Below are positions 1 through 13,500 of a stretch of 64,000 nucleotides of DNA, one piece after another. Location: NCBI RefSeq assembly GCF_019393635.1, contig NC_057865.1:296685385-296749384 (forward strand). Direction: 5' to 3'. The first letter of the stretch is position 1. Each line of letters starts with the position of its first letter. The notes beneath the pieces were generated by a model. It had not been told where the DNA came from, did no database searches, and worked only from the letters and a program-made list of their open reading frames with translations. A program made the translations under genes and the position numbers. This DNA is from Dromiciops gliroides (taxonomy: Eukaryota; Chordata; Mammalia; Microbiotheria; Microbiotheriidae).

Positions 1-1608
1 GCACAAGAGGGAATGTTCAATCACATCAAGACTGATCTGCTCATTCTGGGTTGGGGATTTCTAATGCCAATTGTGGAGTGGTCACTGACGGACAGGAAAT
101 GAGAGAACAGTGAAAGGTCTGTATGAGCAGGCCTGGTACATGCTTAGGAGATGGGCCTCTAGGCACCCTCCATGAGCTCGGCACCGTGGGGCTTGTGTTC
201 CCAGGTGATCAGTCCTGACTGTCCACCAAGGCGGAAGGACGGCTGACTCCATAAATCTTCCAAGAGGAAGCTTTAAAACCCCGTCCTCGACGGCCAGGCC
301 ACACCCACGGCTAACAGGCACGGCTGTCTGGGTGAGCCCGGGCTGGCGCTCAGACCCCTCACTGCGCCTCTGCTCTGGGGCAGCTTTTGGTTTTTGCTCC
401 CCCGTTCCTGGCCAGCAGACCTGGGTCTGACAGTGCACACCTCAGGCAAAATGCAAAATGGCCCTTCCAGTCTCCGTAGGGTCCTGTACACGAACCTCAC
501 TCTCTTCACAGAGCATCACCGACAATCCTGATTGCTGACGCCTTTGTGGAGATTTCTGCTGAAGTGAGTTTGTGTATCTTGTGTGTTTTCAGAAGTGCTT
601 TTGCATACACTGACTGGCTTTCTCTACTCATTTCCCACGCAGGAACTCTGGACAAGAGCCAGTGGGACAGAAAATGTGCTCTTTAAGGTTGTAGGGCTCC
701 TCCAATGGTCCTTGCACAAGTGGGGGCCAGAGCCTGGTTCTCTGTGGTGCCCTAACCCTGCTGGGCCCAGCAACTGTTCCTATCGTTTAACGTAAGGCCA
801 GTAATCTGGGGGAGAAAGCATTGTTTCTGGGTCTAGGGATGCCAATTTTAACAGCAGGTGGCACTGGCTCCCTTATTTCCACCACTTCTCATCCATCTGC
901 CACATACAACAGCTCTGCATGTTTTCTTGCTCCAACTGGGTTCCGACTCTCTTTTGTGTCCTCCCCACCCCTACCTCCCTCACCCTCCATTGCTTCCTAC
1001 AGAATAAGAACTCAAAGATTTGCCTAATGAATTACTGAAAAATATTTTACTATTAAAGCAAAGTTCATATCATTTGATCATAAAACCTATTTTTATCTTG
1101 TCATTTACTGGGAGAGTTTTACATGTGTATTAATAAGTATCGGATTTAAACATATTAAATTTTCTGTTTAGAATGTTTTTTTCAACACAATTCATTGTCA
1201 TTTCCATTTTGGCCATCCAATTAAAATGCCATCATAGCAAATTCTTCAGAACCTCTCAACCACTTTATTTTGTATCGGGGCATTTTTATCATGTCTGACA
1301 CCCTACTTGTAACCCTAAGATTTATGCCAGGCTGAAGGACTTATGTGAAAAGGCTCAGCTACTCTGTGGTGAATTAAGTAAAAATCAGATGCTTCTAATG
1401 AAGCAGGGAAAGAAGCAAAGGGTCATGTTGGCAGCTATTTGCTCCTAGTCCTTTCTTTGCACTGGGCTGGTATATGAACGTGGACTGGCTTTTCGGGGGG
1501 CCACAGTTGACCATCTGAAGTGAGAGAGAGTGTGGAGGAGAAAGATGAATATTTTCTGTTTAATAGTAGCTCCATCATGATTTGAGACGATGTGACAGGG
1601 GACAGTTC
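1..1608. other. MOV10L1 intron 21 sequence, nothing recognised
   Basis: No exon of MOV10L1 or other gene is recognisable here. The sequence 1020-1260 is AT-rich. Short ORFs at 82-1027 have no family resemblance I can name. Confidence 0.5.
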
Positions 1609-1761
1609 TTTTTTTTTTTTTTTTTGCAGGGCAATGAGGGTTAAGAGACTTGCCCAGGGTCACACAACTAGTTAAGTGTCAAGTGTCTGAGGCTGGATTT
1701 GAACTCAGATCCTCCTGAATTCAGGGCCTGTGCTTTATCCACTGTGCCACCTAGCTGCCCC
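1609..1761 (-). mobile_element. tRNA-derived marsupial SINE
   Basis: Nearly full copy read on the minus strand, from CAGCTAGGTGGCACAGTGG to a T17 run (the A tail). The tail junction is of the TGCCCTGC type. It lies in intron 21 of MOV10L1, in the gene's sense orientation. Confidence 0.93.
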
Positions 1762-2547
1762 TGGAGCAGTTATTTCTACAGAAAAGATGTAATCACTGTT
1801 ACACATGGGTGACTGGATGGTCCGATGGTGTTTTATCAAAAGCATTAGCAGGACCATCGAAAACCAACACTATCAAGGCAACATTACATGTGGTAGGTTT
1901 GGAGAAAGCCCATAAGGCTCATATGGAAATAGGTTTTGCACATCTTCACATATACACTGACATCGTATAGTTTGCCTTCTCAATGGATGGGGAGAACAGC
2001 TAGGAGAGGGAAAGAATTTGGAACTCAAAATTCTAAAAAAATGAACAACAGATGAAAAATAAAGTAAGGAAAGAAAAAATCACAGAGAATCACAAACACC
2101 GTGGAGAAATCACTGTAAGCAGATGAAACCACTATTACCACTGGATGATTATGGAGAGATAACCATAAAGGGTAAGGAGGCCTACACACAAGGAGCTCAG
2201 ATTCTGCGTGAGAGGAAAACAAGGACACAGATCAGTACCTTAGACATACCCAAGTGGTTAAAGGCCAGGCAGTTTTGAAGGAGGGCACGCTAAGTGGAGA
2301 GTGTTAAGAAAGGCCTTGGGAAAGACCTTTGGTGGAAAGCAGGCAATGACAACGATGTTAGGTCATGATAACAGCTGATGGCATCCTAGCTGATCCTCAA
2401 AATGACCCAAGAGGCAGGGGCTGGCCACACAGCTCAAAGTGTACACGGCTGGATTCAAACTCAGGTCTCCAGGATATGGCCTCTTTGTGAAAGGATTTGA
2501 GGAAATAAGACTTTATCTTTCATAAAGAGAGATGGCATCTAACTTAC

Positions 2548-2712
2548 CAGCAAAGGATTGTAGGATCCACAAGCACCAAAGGCATTTTCATCTCTCAGAT
2601 ACAAGGGTCGGGACATGAGTCTTTCCAACATGGACACATTCAATCCGTAGGCAAGAGCAAGCCTGGACTTGATGACCGGGCCGAGCTGCATAGGGTCTCC
2701 AGCCAGCACAAT
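2548..2712 (-). CDS. MOV10L1: MOV10L1 exon 21 (motif III)
   Basis: 165 nt, codons 929-983. Acceptor TCATAG, donor GTAAGT. It encodes [20 protein letters not shown], then [16 protein letters not shown] and [23 protein letters not shown] is motif III. Human reads [20 protein letters not shown]. The next exon (human VTKLVKNYRSH) is not found in 1-2547. Confidence 0.96.
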
Positions 2713-5700
2713 CTATGACAAACAAAGAGCGGTGTTCTCCAAGCCCTCAGAAGCGGCACCATCTCCTTCTGTGTGGGCTCAGCAGCTGGTGTGTAAAGCA
2801 GCAGACTGGATGACAAGCACATGCTTCCGACTGACGAGCAGCAGGAGAATGACTGCTCAGCAGTGAAGCCTATCCCAGAGCAGAAAACTCGGCCAAGTCT
2901 AAGGACTTTTTTTTTTTAGTGAGGCAATTGGGGTTAAGTGACTTTCCCAGGGTCACACAGCTAGTAAGTGTTAAGCGTCTGAGGCCGGATTTGAACCCAG
3001 GTCCTCCTGACTCCAGGGCCGGTGCTCTATCCACTGCACCACCTAGATGCCCCCTAAGGACTTTTAAAAAAGACCTTTGGAGATAAAAATCATAAATAAT
3101 TTCCGCTGCTTAGGTATCATGGCTTAGCAATGCCCTGACAAAGGGTCTGAAGAACTGAGGCTCACTTGCCAGAATGCCCAGACAGCCTATGAAAAAAAAG
3201 CTGATGCGAGAGCCCTGGACCCACCCCAGAGGGTATACAGCAGGAGGACATGATGTTCAGGAGATTGACGCTTGAAACAATTGCTAGAGGCCCAACAGGG
3301 ATCCTGGGAAAGCAGGCAACATAACAAGGTGGATGGGACACGGCTTCCATCGCCAGGCTAGTGGAGCTGGCAGCCATAAGGCAGCCTCAGGTGAACAAAA
3401 ACGAAGCTTATAAGCAGCCACAGGGACTCTTGAGGGCTATCATAGTCAATAATTAAGTAAGGAAATGTAGGCGTTCAATAGCATTCTTCAATCAGCCTTT
3501 TCAGACAGACATACCATGCTCGCCAGTCATCACCACTCCCACCAATTATCCTCCATTGGCAGTTGCCCACAACATTTAAAAGTTCTGGGTGCCCCAAGGA
3601 AAAGCTGTGTCTTGGGACACACTTCTTTATTTATTTATTTATTTTTTGGGTTTTTTTAGTGAGGCAATTAGGGTTAAGTGACTTGCCCAGGGTCACACAG
3701 CTAGTAAGTGTTAAGTGTCTGAGGCCGGATTTGAACTCAGGTCCTCCTGACTCCAGGGCCGGTGCTCTATCCACTGCGCCACCTACCTGCCCCGACACAC
3801 TTCTTTATTAACAACAAAAGCCCCAAGCCCACCTTACCTGGCCATTAATTTCTGAGACCAAGCCCAAAGGAATGAGGCATTCTGGTTCACTGGCCTGTCC
3901 TGCTTCATCCACAAAAACGTGTGTGAAATGTCCAATTCTAAAATGAGAAACATGCTTGACATCAACCCCCTGAGATCCCACAGGATGAAAGGATCTACTG
4001 GATTCAGCCAAGCTGCAGCCAGGGAAACATGAGATGCTGGTCTACACCAGTGCCTGAAGCCTTTATGGAGGGTCTTCAGGAAATGAGGAGAAAACATGAC
4101 CAAAAAGCTTCACTATTCCCCTCTAAGCCCCCACAAAGAGATGTTGGGAGAGCCAAAATAAGAACTGAGTATGTATCGTCATCTTCCACAGTCTTAGCCC
4201 CTAATCTCCGAGAGGAAGAAGGTATATGCTGAAAACCTCATCAGTGATTAGGAAAACGGAAACAATGCTAGTGGATTCCAAGATAAACAGATCACATAAT
4301 TTACAACTGCCCCCTCACCCCCTTTTCTTGCTCCAAATTAAAGACAACATCCTCAGGGTCCATTAAAATAGATCATTGGCAATGACCATCCTGCTCCTTG
4401 AGTCCATTCCCTCTGTCAGAGAGGCGGTCACATGATTCCTTCTTGGTCCTCTGGCACTCTGGTTATTGCATTAATCACAGTTAAGTCTTTCAAACTTATT
4501 TCTCTATGCAGTGTTGTGGTGCTTAAATAAATTGTTCTCCAGGTTCTGCCCACTTCTCTCTGTATTCAAACAGGTCTTTTCAGGTTTCTGTGTCCATCTT
4601 TTTTCATAATTTCTTACGGCAAAATAACTTTGCCTCACATTTAAAGTATCATTTGTTCAACCATTCAGCAACAGTTTTCAGTTCTTTGTGACCAAAGTAT
4701 TGCTTTAAATATTGTCAGGCACATGATTCCTTCCCACCATCCCCTGATCTCTTTGGGGCATGTGCCTGCCTAGCTGTGGTATCACTGCATCAAAGGGAAT
4801 GCACGTTAGTGACTTTTTAAGAAGAGTTCGATTTTTTTTACTTGTACAAAAAAAGCCAAGTTAAAAAAGCAAAAACAAAGACATCAAAAGAAAAATAAGT
4901 AAAAATGTTAATAGCCTCTCTGAGAGAGCAGGTATAGAATGAATTAATGAATGAAAATGTGGAGGAGAGTAAAAGCCAGAAATTCTAGGCTTTTCCTCAG
5001 CCTTCTCAGTTGATGGTGGGTCTCATGATACAAAGTAGTCTCAACGAGCAGAAGCAGCAGCAGGAACATGAGGGGTCATCACAGACAATGATGCCTTGGG
5101 CACAGCCAGATCCCTCACACAGTGCATCATCTGAAGTAACTGGATGATACACCTGGGGAATTCCTATTCATTGGCATGTCCCATACAGGATGTGGCTTGC
5201 TGGTCACCTAAGGACATAAAAGGCCCACTGACGTGGAATCTGCACCTTTCACCCTTGGTAGATGTCCTGAGACTTTGAGTTGCCACGGCTGACCAGATGG
5301 GTTTCCATGTGGAGATGGGGGATGGGGGCTGTGTCTACCCAAGGGAAGCAAGCCCTGGAGCATCCTTACAGATGATACTAAACTGCTGGATGGTTACAAG
5401 TACCTCATTGTGGGCCAATGTTAAATCTGAACAAGGTACCCGCCTGACTCAGGTCTGCTCCTAATAGAACACTTTTTACTCTGAGCTATTTATTCTCTTT
5501 ACAATTCTCTCCTCCAAAGTTCTTCTATTCATTACTTCAGTGATCTTGGTTCATCTCTCTAGAACTCCTGCAGACTTTGTGGCCAAGCCATTTTTTCTGA
5601 GACTCTGCTGGTCGTTGCTGTGAAGTTGTCATCTTTCACGAACTTTCTTTACTGTGATTGGTGTCTTCCACTTGTTCCCAATTCCGGGGTCATTTCCTGA

Positions 5701-8700
5701 AGTACTGCAGTTTTCGTGGCCCTCTGGAGCTCCGCAGTTTAGGCACGCTGCAGGCCTCTCGAGTCCCCCTCCCCTGGTTGCAGCCCCGCCAGCTCCTCTC
5801 TGCCCCGGAGCCTGTGTGTTGAGCTTTCGTGTTCAGTTGCTGTAGGCTTCCTGGATATGTGCCCCTCTGGCTTCTCTGACCAGGCCCCTTTCCGAGTGCC
5901 TGCAAGATGCCAGCTGTCTTCTCAGCAGTCCTGGGTTGGGTTGGTCATCCTCTGGATTTCTTTGTCATGATTTGGTCCGATACTCTCTGGTGATCTTTGC
6001 TGAAGCACACTCGAGACGTGGGCTGTTCTATTGACATGCCCACACACAGCCTTCCATGGGAAATCTCCTAGTTAACGTCAACAGGAAGGGAGGAGTTCTG
6101 GGAACAGGAAGGACAAACACGAGTATTAAGAAGCCAAAGATGAGCTTTGCCAACACGACAATCCATCCTAGGATGGCCCTTGTGCTACACAGAAATCGCA
6201 GTTCTCAATTCCTTGAGGGCAGGACTATTTTGTGGCTGTGTCCCCATTCCCAGTAGAGGGCCACCTCACACAGATCTGCTGACTTCTGTCATAGCTGCTA
6301 GGCCCTGCCTCAGGAAGAGATGTTCTCTGACGTTTTACTGCCTTTTTCTCATGAGTGTCTCTTGGTGCCTCTTGAGCAGACCCCCTACAAAATGCGAACA
6401 ATCTCCAGGAACCCCAGAAGCTGCACACGTTTTAGGTACCTCACTCCAATCTGGTAGAACAGTCCAGAGCTGCTGCACGTGGTGATTATGATTCTGTAGC
6501 GAGACGCCTTCCAGACGTCTTCCCCATCTTTGCAGTAGAGTCTTACAGTATCACTAATGGTCTGTGAAAACAAAAAATATGCATTCACATTAACCATTTT
6601 CTTTGAACACCATTTGACTGGCTCTTTCTAAGCCCCTCATCCAAGTAGGAGAAGGGGGGTATGGGCCGGATGTAGAAGAGGAAGGTGGGGTGGGGCATGT
6701 GGGAAACCTGAGCAGGACACCTGGATGGGAAGGCCCTTCACAGCGTGCTCCTGCCTGCCTCGCCAGTCTTCTGACCCCTCCCTCCCCACCACGTCCTCTT
6801 TGATGGCTCCCAGCTGTTCCATCTCCTGACCCTGGCATTCTCTCTGTCCACCCCTCAGGCCTGGAATGCTCTCCCTTCCTCAGCTCTGACTACTGACCTC
6901 CCCAGCTTTCTTCAAGTCTCAACTAAAATCTCACCTTCTACAAGGAAGTCTTCCCCAGCCCCTCTTCATTCTAGTGCCTTCCCTCTTAAATATTCCCTAT
7001 CTATTCTGTGTAGAACATGCTTTATATAGATGTATTTGCATATTGTCTCCCCCACTAGATTGTAATGGACAGGGCTGGGGGTGCAGTGGATAAAGCACAA
7101 GCCCTGGAGTCAGGAGGACCTGAGTTCAAATCCGGCCTCAGACACTTGACACTTACTAGCTGTGTGACCCTGGGCGAGTCACTTAACCCCCACTGCCCCC
7201 CACCCCAGACTGTAATGGACAGGGACCGTCTTTGCCTCTTTTTGCCAGTACTTAATAAATGTTTAACAATGGAATGAGTGAGCGGAAGGGCACGAAGGGG
7301 AACAACATGACGTAAGACTGGAAAGAAGGGTGGAAGCTGACTGTGGATGGCTTTGGGGAGGGGGCCGATTATGAATTCTGTTGAGAATGTGGCGCATCCT
7401 AATACGCCTCCGTGACATTCCCTTCCTTTCCAGGCTGCACTGCAGACTCACTCGCTCCCACAGGACTACTCAGCCTGCTTGCCCCTTGAGGACAGGGACT
7501 GCCTCTTTCTGCTTACGTTCCCGTTTTCAGTAACGTGCCTGGTACACGTCAGTTTGTGGCGTCTCTAGAGCTCAGGGGAGAGACTAGGATTAGGTATGTG
7601 AAGCATCTGCAGAGAGATGGCTTAAGTCCCAGGAGTGGATGATGACCCTGCGCCCACCTCTGACCCAAGCTTTGCTGGTTTGGGGCCTGCTCTGTGGGTC
7701 CTGGCATCAGAGGCGTCCCACCTTCCCATCCCCCCTAGAGCAGCAGCCACAACTCTTGACTCGGCCCCCTCCCTGCCAAGGTTCCAACCAAGGCCAGGCT
7801 CTTCTCGCCTCCTCAGCCTGTGTCTGGTCTATTTTCCACGTCTCCCTGCTCTGGTCCCTTATGCACAGAACTGCCAAAATGCTATTTCTAAAGCCCAGAT
7901 CTGAGGCCGGAGCAACCTCGAGCAGAAAGCAAACATCCGGCCCAGGCTCAGCCTAGGTTATTACTCTCCTTTATGCACTCCCGCCAAGTCCACCTGGCCT
8001 GGGGCACTGACACGCCAACCCCCGCCTTCCAGCCTCTGCAGGGTAGTCTTCACAACCGTTAGAATGCCCTCCTCCGGGGGCAGCTAGGTGGTGAAGTGGA
8101 TAAAGCAGCAGCCCTGGATTCAGGAGGTCATGAGTTCAAATCTGACCTCAGACACTTGACACTTACTAGCTGTGTGACCCTGGGCAAGTCACTTAACTTT
8201 CACTGCCCTGCAAAAAAATCAAATAAATAAAAAAAAAAAGAATGCCCTTCTCCACACAGCCTCTCAGACTCTGAAAGTTCACCTTAAAGCCCAGCTCAAG
8301 TGTCATCTGGACACGAGGCCTTTCTTGGTTCCACCAGACATCAGAGGTCTCACTCTTCAAATGACACCGTGTCCACTCTGTTGGGCATTTTATTTAATTG
8401 TCTAGGCCGCATCTACCCACAGAATGTAGTTTTACTTCTCCCCTGCCCTAGGATAGTGTTCTGTACATAACACGTTCTTACAAATTCCATTTTGAACAGA
8501 ATCTGATTTGTTGAGTTTAAATGAATTAAGTCAGAGTGAAAGCTTGATGAGATACAAGACTCTGGTCCCACTCCTCTAAGAGTTTTAGAATGTTACAGAG
8601 ATAGCTGAGAAAAGAGAAAGTGAAGAGCTTCATGGCAAGCTCTCTGAGGGGAGTGATTGCTTCTTTTTTTGTCTCTTTATTCCCAAACCTAGCATGGTAT

Positions 8701-10478
8701 TCAGCTACAAGAGCATGAAACTGTTTCTGGTTTCTCAGGCCTACAGAGGGGTAAGAGCAGGCAGACCTTGGGCTGATGCTGGGCACTTTGGAAACTGGCC
8801 TGGGGGTGGGGTCTTTGTGTCCAGTGAATAACTAGCTTGTTTATGGCTGAGGGCACTAATCATAGGAGACTGCACAGAGTAAATGAGGAGGGAATCTAAG
8901 GGATACATACAAGTTCTGTACTGTTTGAAGGGCTGGGCACAGGGGCCATCAACGACCTTCCATTATTCCGGATCATGTAACCTGTAAACAGAAATAATGT
9001 AGCCTGGGGCCCCTCTACACACTATGCTGAGGGTCAAAGTGCTCTTCAGACGAGTGTGCTCATGCCCTCCCCCATCTCACTGAGCTACTGTTTATTCAGC
9101 AATAATAATCATAATGACGAGAGCCAACATTTCTTCAGCATTTGGAGCTTGACAAAGTGCTTTCCATCCATTAGCTCATCTGATGCCCATAAGAAGCTTG
9201 GGGAGGGGGTGCTCTTGGGACCTTCATTTCACAGATGAAGAAAGAGGCTGAAAGGTGTCAAGTCACTTGCCTAGGGACCCACTATTAGCGTATCTGACTT
9301 CATATCTAGCCCTTCAACCACTATACTGTAAGGCAAAGGAAAAGACATTTCAACAACCAGACCAGCAAAGCAGATAACAAGGAAGATCCCCCTACATGCA
9401 CTAGGGAAAACTCCTGAATCCCACGCCACCGGGGGAAGAGGAAACCCTGCTCCCTGGGCAGCTCCCTGGCCACTGCTGCACCCCGGCAGGAAGGCCCTTG
9501 TGTGGAGTCAGAGTCAGGCACCGAGCTGTCTGAATGGGGACCACACTTCGTCACGTGGGGTCTGGCACTCCTCGTGTCAGTAAGCCAGTCAGCAAGCTTT
9601 TTCTGTCCTGTTTTGGGAAGTATGACCCAGAGCACCAGACACAGGTGAGAGGGGGGCAGTTGTTATCTTCACTGAATGTCTGAATCATCTACCACATGTG
9701 GTTTCTCAGAGAAATTCAGTGATGGGGGGGGCGGGGCAGTTAGGTGGCTCAGTGGATAAAGTACAGGCCCTGGATTCAGGAAGACCTGAGTTCAAATCCG
9801 GCCTCAGACACCTGACATTTACTAGCTGTGTGACTCTGGGCAAGTCACTTAAACCTCACTGCCCTGCAAAAAAGGAAAGAAATCCAGTGATGGAAGTTCC
9901 ATAACTTCTTAGGAAATAAACACCAACATCTTATCACCTCCATGACGAAGTCTTGTTTGTCTAAATAAAATCTACTTCCCAAAGAAGGCTCAAAAAACCG
10001 GGGGAGCCCAAAGCCTAGGGCTTATTATTGTCCACAAGACACAAAAAGGCAGGAATTTGAAACAATGGACTACATCAAGAGAGAGCCTGACACAACCTGA
10101 CCCAGGAAGATTTTCTTTTTAATATTTCCCTCTCCCTTTCATTTCTGGCGGAGGACCCACCTGAAATGGGCCTGGATAACAGGATCTCTGTACAGGAATT
10201 AAAGCAAGAATTACAAGAATGTTCTTACTTGAAGTCAAACAGAGACCTGGGGCAAAGATATGGCAAAATTCAAAGACATGAAATGCCTGGCTGGCTGTGA
10301 TCCATAAGTACCTGGGTCCTGTAGGTAAACTCTCCTTCTGGATAGAAAGTCCAACTATATGGATAGAGCACCGGCCCTGGAGTCAGGAACACCTGAGTTC
10401 AAATCCAGCCCCTCAGACACTTAACACTTAACTAGCTGTGTGACCCTGGGCAAGTCACTTAACCCCAACAGCCTCACT

Positions 10479-10509
<31 letters not shown>

Positions 10510-13500
10510 CCCAACTATATCCAAAGCACTGGAAGCTGACAGACCTCCCTGTCCTTACAGGAAAAAATGTAGCCAAGGGTTTAAAGCTAGTCTGATAGAG
10601 TGAAGGAAGGACCCGCTTACCTAAAACCTCCAGATGCTTAAGCCTCTGAAAGGGCTCTAAGCTAAAAGCCTTCCTCTTTGCATGAGGAAGAGGGAACACC
10701 TCTGCTCAAAATTCCAAATGAAGCCAGAAGCTGCTCAATACTCAGTGCCCTGTACAGCACTGACCAGCAGGAAGAAGGCCTAGTGAAGCCGGGTGCTGAC
10801 ATCACCAGACAGTGGCAGCTCTTAAGCAAGAGAACCACGAGTAGCTTCTTCATGGGTGGCACCTGGCACGTTTCCTACACATGCATGTTTCCCAGCCATG
10901 CCCATTCTTCCCACTGGCAGATGTAATCAGTGGTGAGCATCAGGTTTATGAGAAAAAGCATCTTACAGTTACTTTTCATCCAGTTCCTTTGCTCTGAACT
11001 GATTCTGTCCTCTGGCTAAGTCCAGAAATAAGAACACCAGGGACGCTCATGAGGTATGGCTTTGGAGGAAATGAGTATCCTCAGGGGCCCAAGAAAATAA
11101 TGGACTTGGCTTCAAAAAGATCTGAATTTTAAAAAGCAAGCAAACAAACAAACAAGATCTGAATTCAAATTCACATCAATTAGTGATGTGACCACAGGCG
11201 AGTCACTTAAACCTCTCTTTGCTTTAGCCTCCTAAGGTTGTTGGGAGGATCAAATGAGATAAAATTGGCAAAGCATTCTGCCCATCTTTCCGTGCACCGT
11301 GCCCATTGGCTGTTAGTGCCGGCACAGCATTACTACTGCAGAAGTTCTGGTGCCACCACATGCACACATACAATGGACCACCTGAAGCTCTGGAGTCCAC
11401 AGGATTGGGACCACCTTCGGCGAGCCTGGGGGAAGGCCAAGTGGGCTTCACTGCTAGGTCTACTAGGTTGCCGTCCTCGCCCCTGGTCTTGTCCTGATGG
11501 AAAGCCAGCACAGGAGGTCCAAGTGCCACAGAGCATGAGCTCCCGGCCCCTCTGCTCAGTCATCAGCCTTTCCTGGCAAACTTAGTCCTCAAATCTTACA
11601 TCTTAGTTCATGAGGAAAATATAAAGATGTCAATGAGGATACAAGAAGCAAATGCTTCACATCAGTTTACTGAGCTCCCTGAGGACACTGCTTACTGTTT
11701 GCTGAACGGAGTTTAACCCTTTCTCAGTTTCCTACTGCTATCCATGGAATCCTTTTCACTTCTCTGTGTTAATTCACTATTACGCATGAGGGGGCAGCTA
11801 GCGGGTGCCAGAGTACACAGAGTGCTGGGCCTGGAGTCAAGGAAAATCTGAGTTCAAATCCAGCTTCAGACACTTACTATGACCCTGGGCGAATTACGTG
11901 ACCCCATTTGCCTCCGTTCCCTCATCTGTAAAATGAGCTGGAGCAGGGGATGGCAGACCACTGCGGTATCTCTGCCGAGAGAACCCCCAATAGGGTCATG
12001 AAGAGTCAGACCTGACTGAAATGCCTCAACCACAATTCACACACGAGGCCCTGAGCTTGGTGTTGTGGGGATACGGAAACAGATAAAACACAACCTTTAT
12101 CCTCAAAGGGCTTCCTTCTGCTTCACTGGGTGGTGCCACGGGATGGGGAAGGAGAAGTACACAGGCAACTGTCCCATGAGGCAGAAGAGAGGCACTGTCG
12201 AGAGGTAAATACTAATTCCTGGGGGACTGATAAGGAAATGGCTTCCTTTGGGGGAGAGTGAGGGAATGGGGAAGAGCAAGAAAAAAGGTCACTCAAAGGG
12301 CAGATGCCACGGTGCTGGGAATGGGAAGCTCAGGCTGAGGAGAAGGGGGAAGTAAGTCGTTCAGTTTGGCCAGAGTAAAAGTGCAGGTGCAGGAGAGCGG
12401 GGATGTGGCTTGGGGCCACATCATGCAGACCTGAGTGTGAAAAGGAGGCAGGGACACGGTGTGCTTGGAGTTAACTTGGCAGGAGATGCTCTCTCAGGCC
12501 TCAAACACGAGTTCATTCACACTCGGCGGGAACATCTCATCCCCCACACTCCAGATTAGCGGACTCTGGCGGGGGCAGGGGAGAATGAAACTCTGCACAC
12601 GATGAAAAATTACCTCCTCGAATCTGCAGGTGGCGTTCACTCTCACCATGGCGCCTGGGGCGAGTACTTTGCTCTCATGCAGCCGCATGCAAACGAGGTC
12701 AGTGGCGCTGTTGGATGGGGCACAGACTAGAATGCGACTGTCCGGTAAAGCAGAATGAATCTGTCACAGACAAAAACACCAGAGACATGAAGCCATATTT
12801 TCCCTCTTTATACCACCAGATAGTAGAAAAACCAACCAACCACAAACTAGTAACTCTTATAACATAAAACCTGGGCATCGATTTAAGGATGGGAAGAGCC
12901 TAGGACTGGAGTGCTGTTTTAGTCCCTTCATCTCTGCATCTGTTTGCTAACTTTAAAATGAAAATGCCCACTCTGCCACTCTCTGCCATAGCACAGAGCT
13001 ACAGGATTAGGTACAAAAAGCTTAATCGATTCACTGATCTCATTAAATATTTATACATGTAAACCTGCCGTTTTTACAGCCTGGTGATATTGGCTAGACT
13101 CATTTTAAGTAGGGTTTCTTCTCTAGGTAAGTTGCTGCTACCCTGGGATGGAACAGGCTGCCGCCTGAAAATTCAGTATCTTCCAAAGGCTTCTAGGAAA
13201 TCGGACCCTTAAATGCTGTCAAGTAGCCCTAGAGTTAAGAATTTTGCTGAATGATACACCTGAGTACTTAATGAACAGCATCCAACTGCCAGCTGACAAT
13301 GGGAGCTTGCTGCCTCCTCCTCCAACAATCTGAACCGGGAGTCTTGCCTGCTTCTGCTTTTAAGGAGCATCCTGGGCTCTGTTTGCCAGAGAAAGTTACC
13401 TGCAAAACAGCTTCTATTATGGTAACTGTCTTTCCAGTTCCTGGAGGTCCAAAAAGAACGTATGGGATTGGCCGGCAGTCACCACTGAGGATTCTTCTAA

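Noticed and set aside
1..2547. Search for MOV10L1 exon 22 (expected to encode a VTKLVKNYRSH-like segment)
   Set aside because: No matching codons were found on the minus strand; the exon must lie left of the window.
3563..3811. Recurring ORFs sharing a protein pattern [18 protein letters not shown] across the window
   Set aside because: These are translations of the SINE in its open frame; they occur wherever a copy lies and are not genes.
7074..7206. tRNA-like sequences with A and B box motifs
   Set aside because: They are SINE heads with A tails and target duplications. No intact tRNA cloverleaf was seen.
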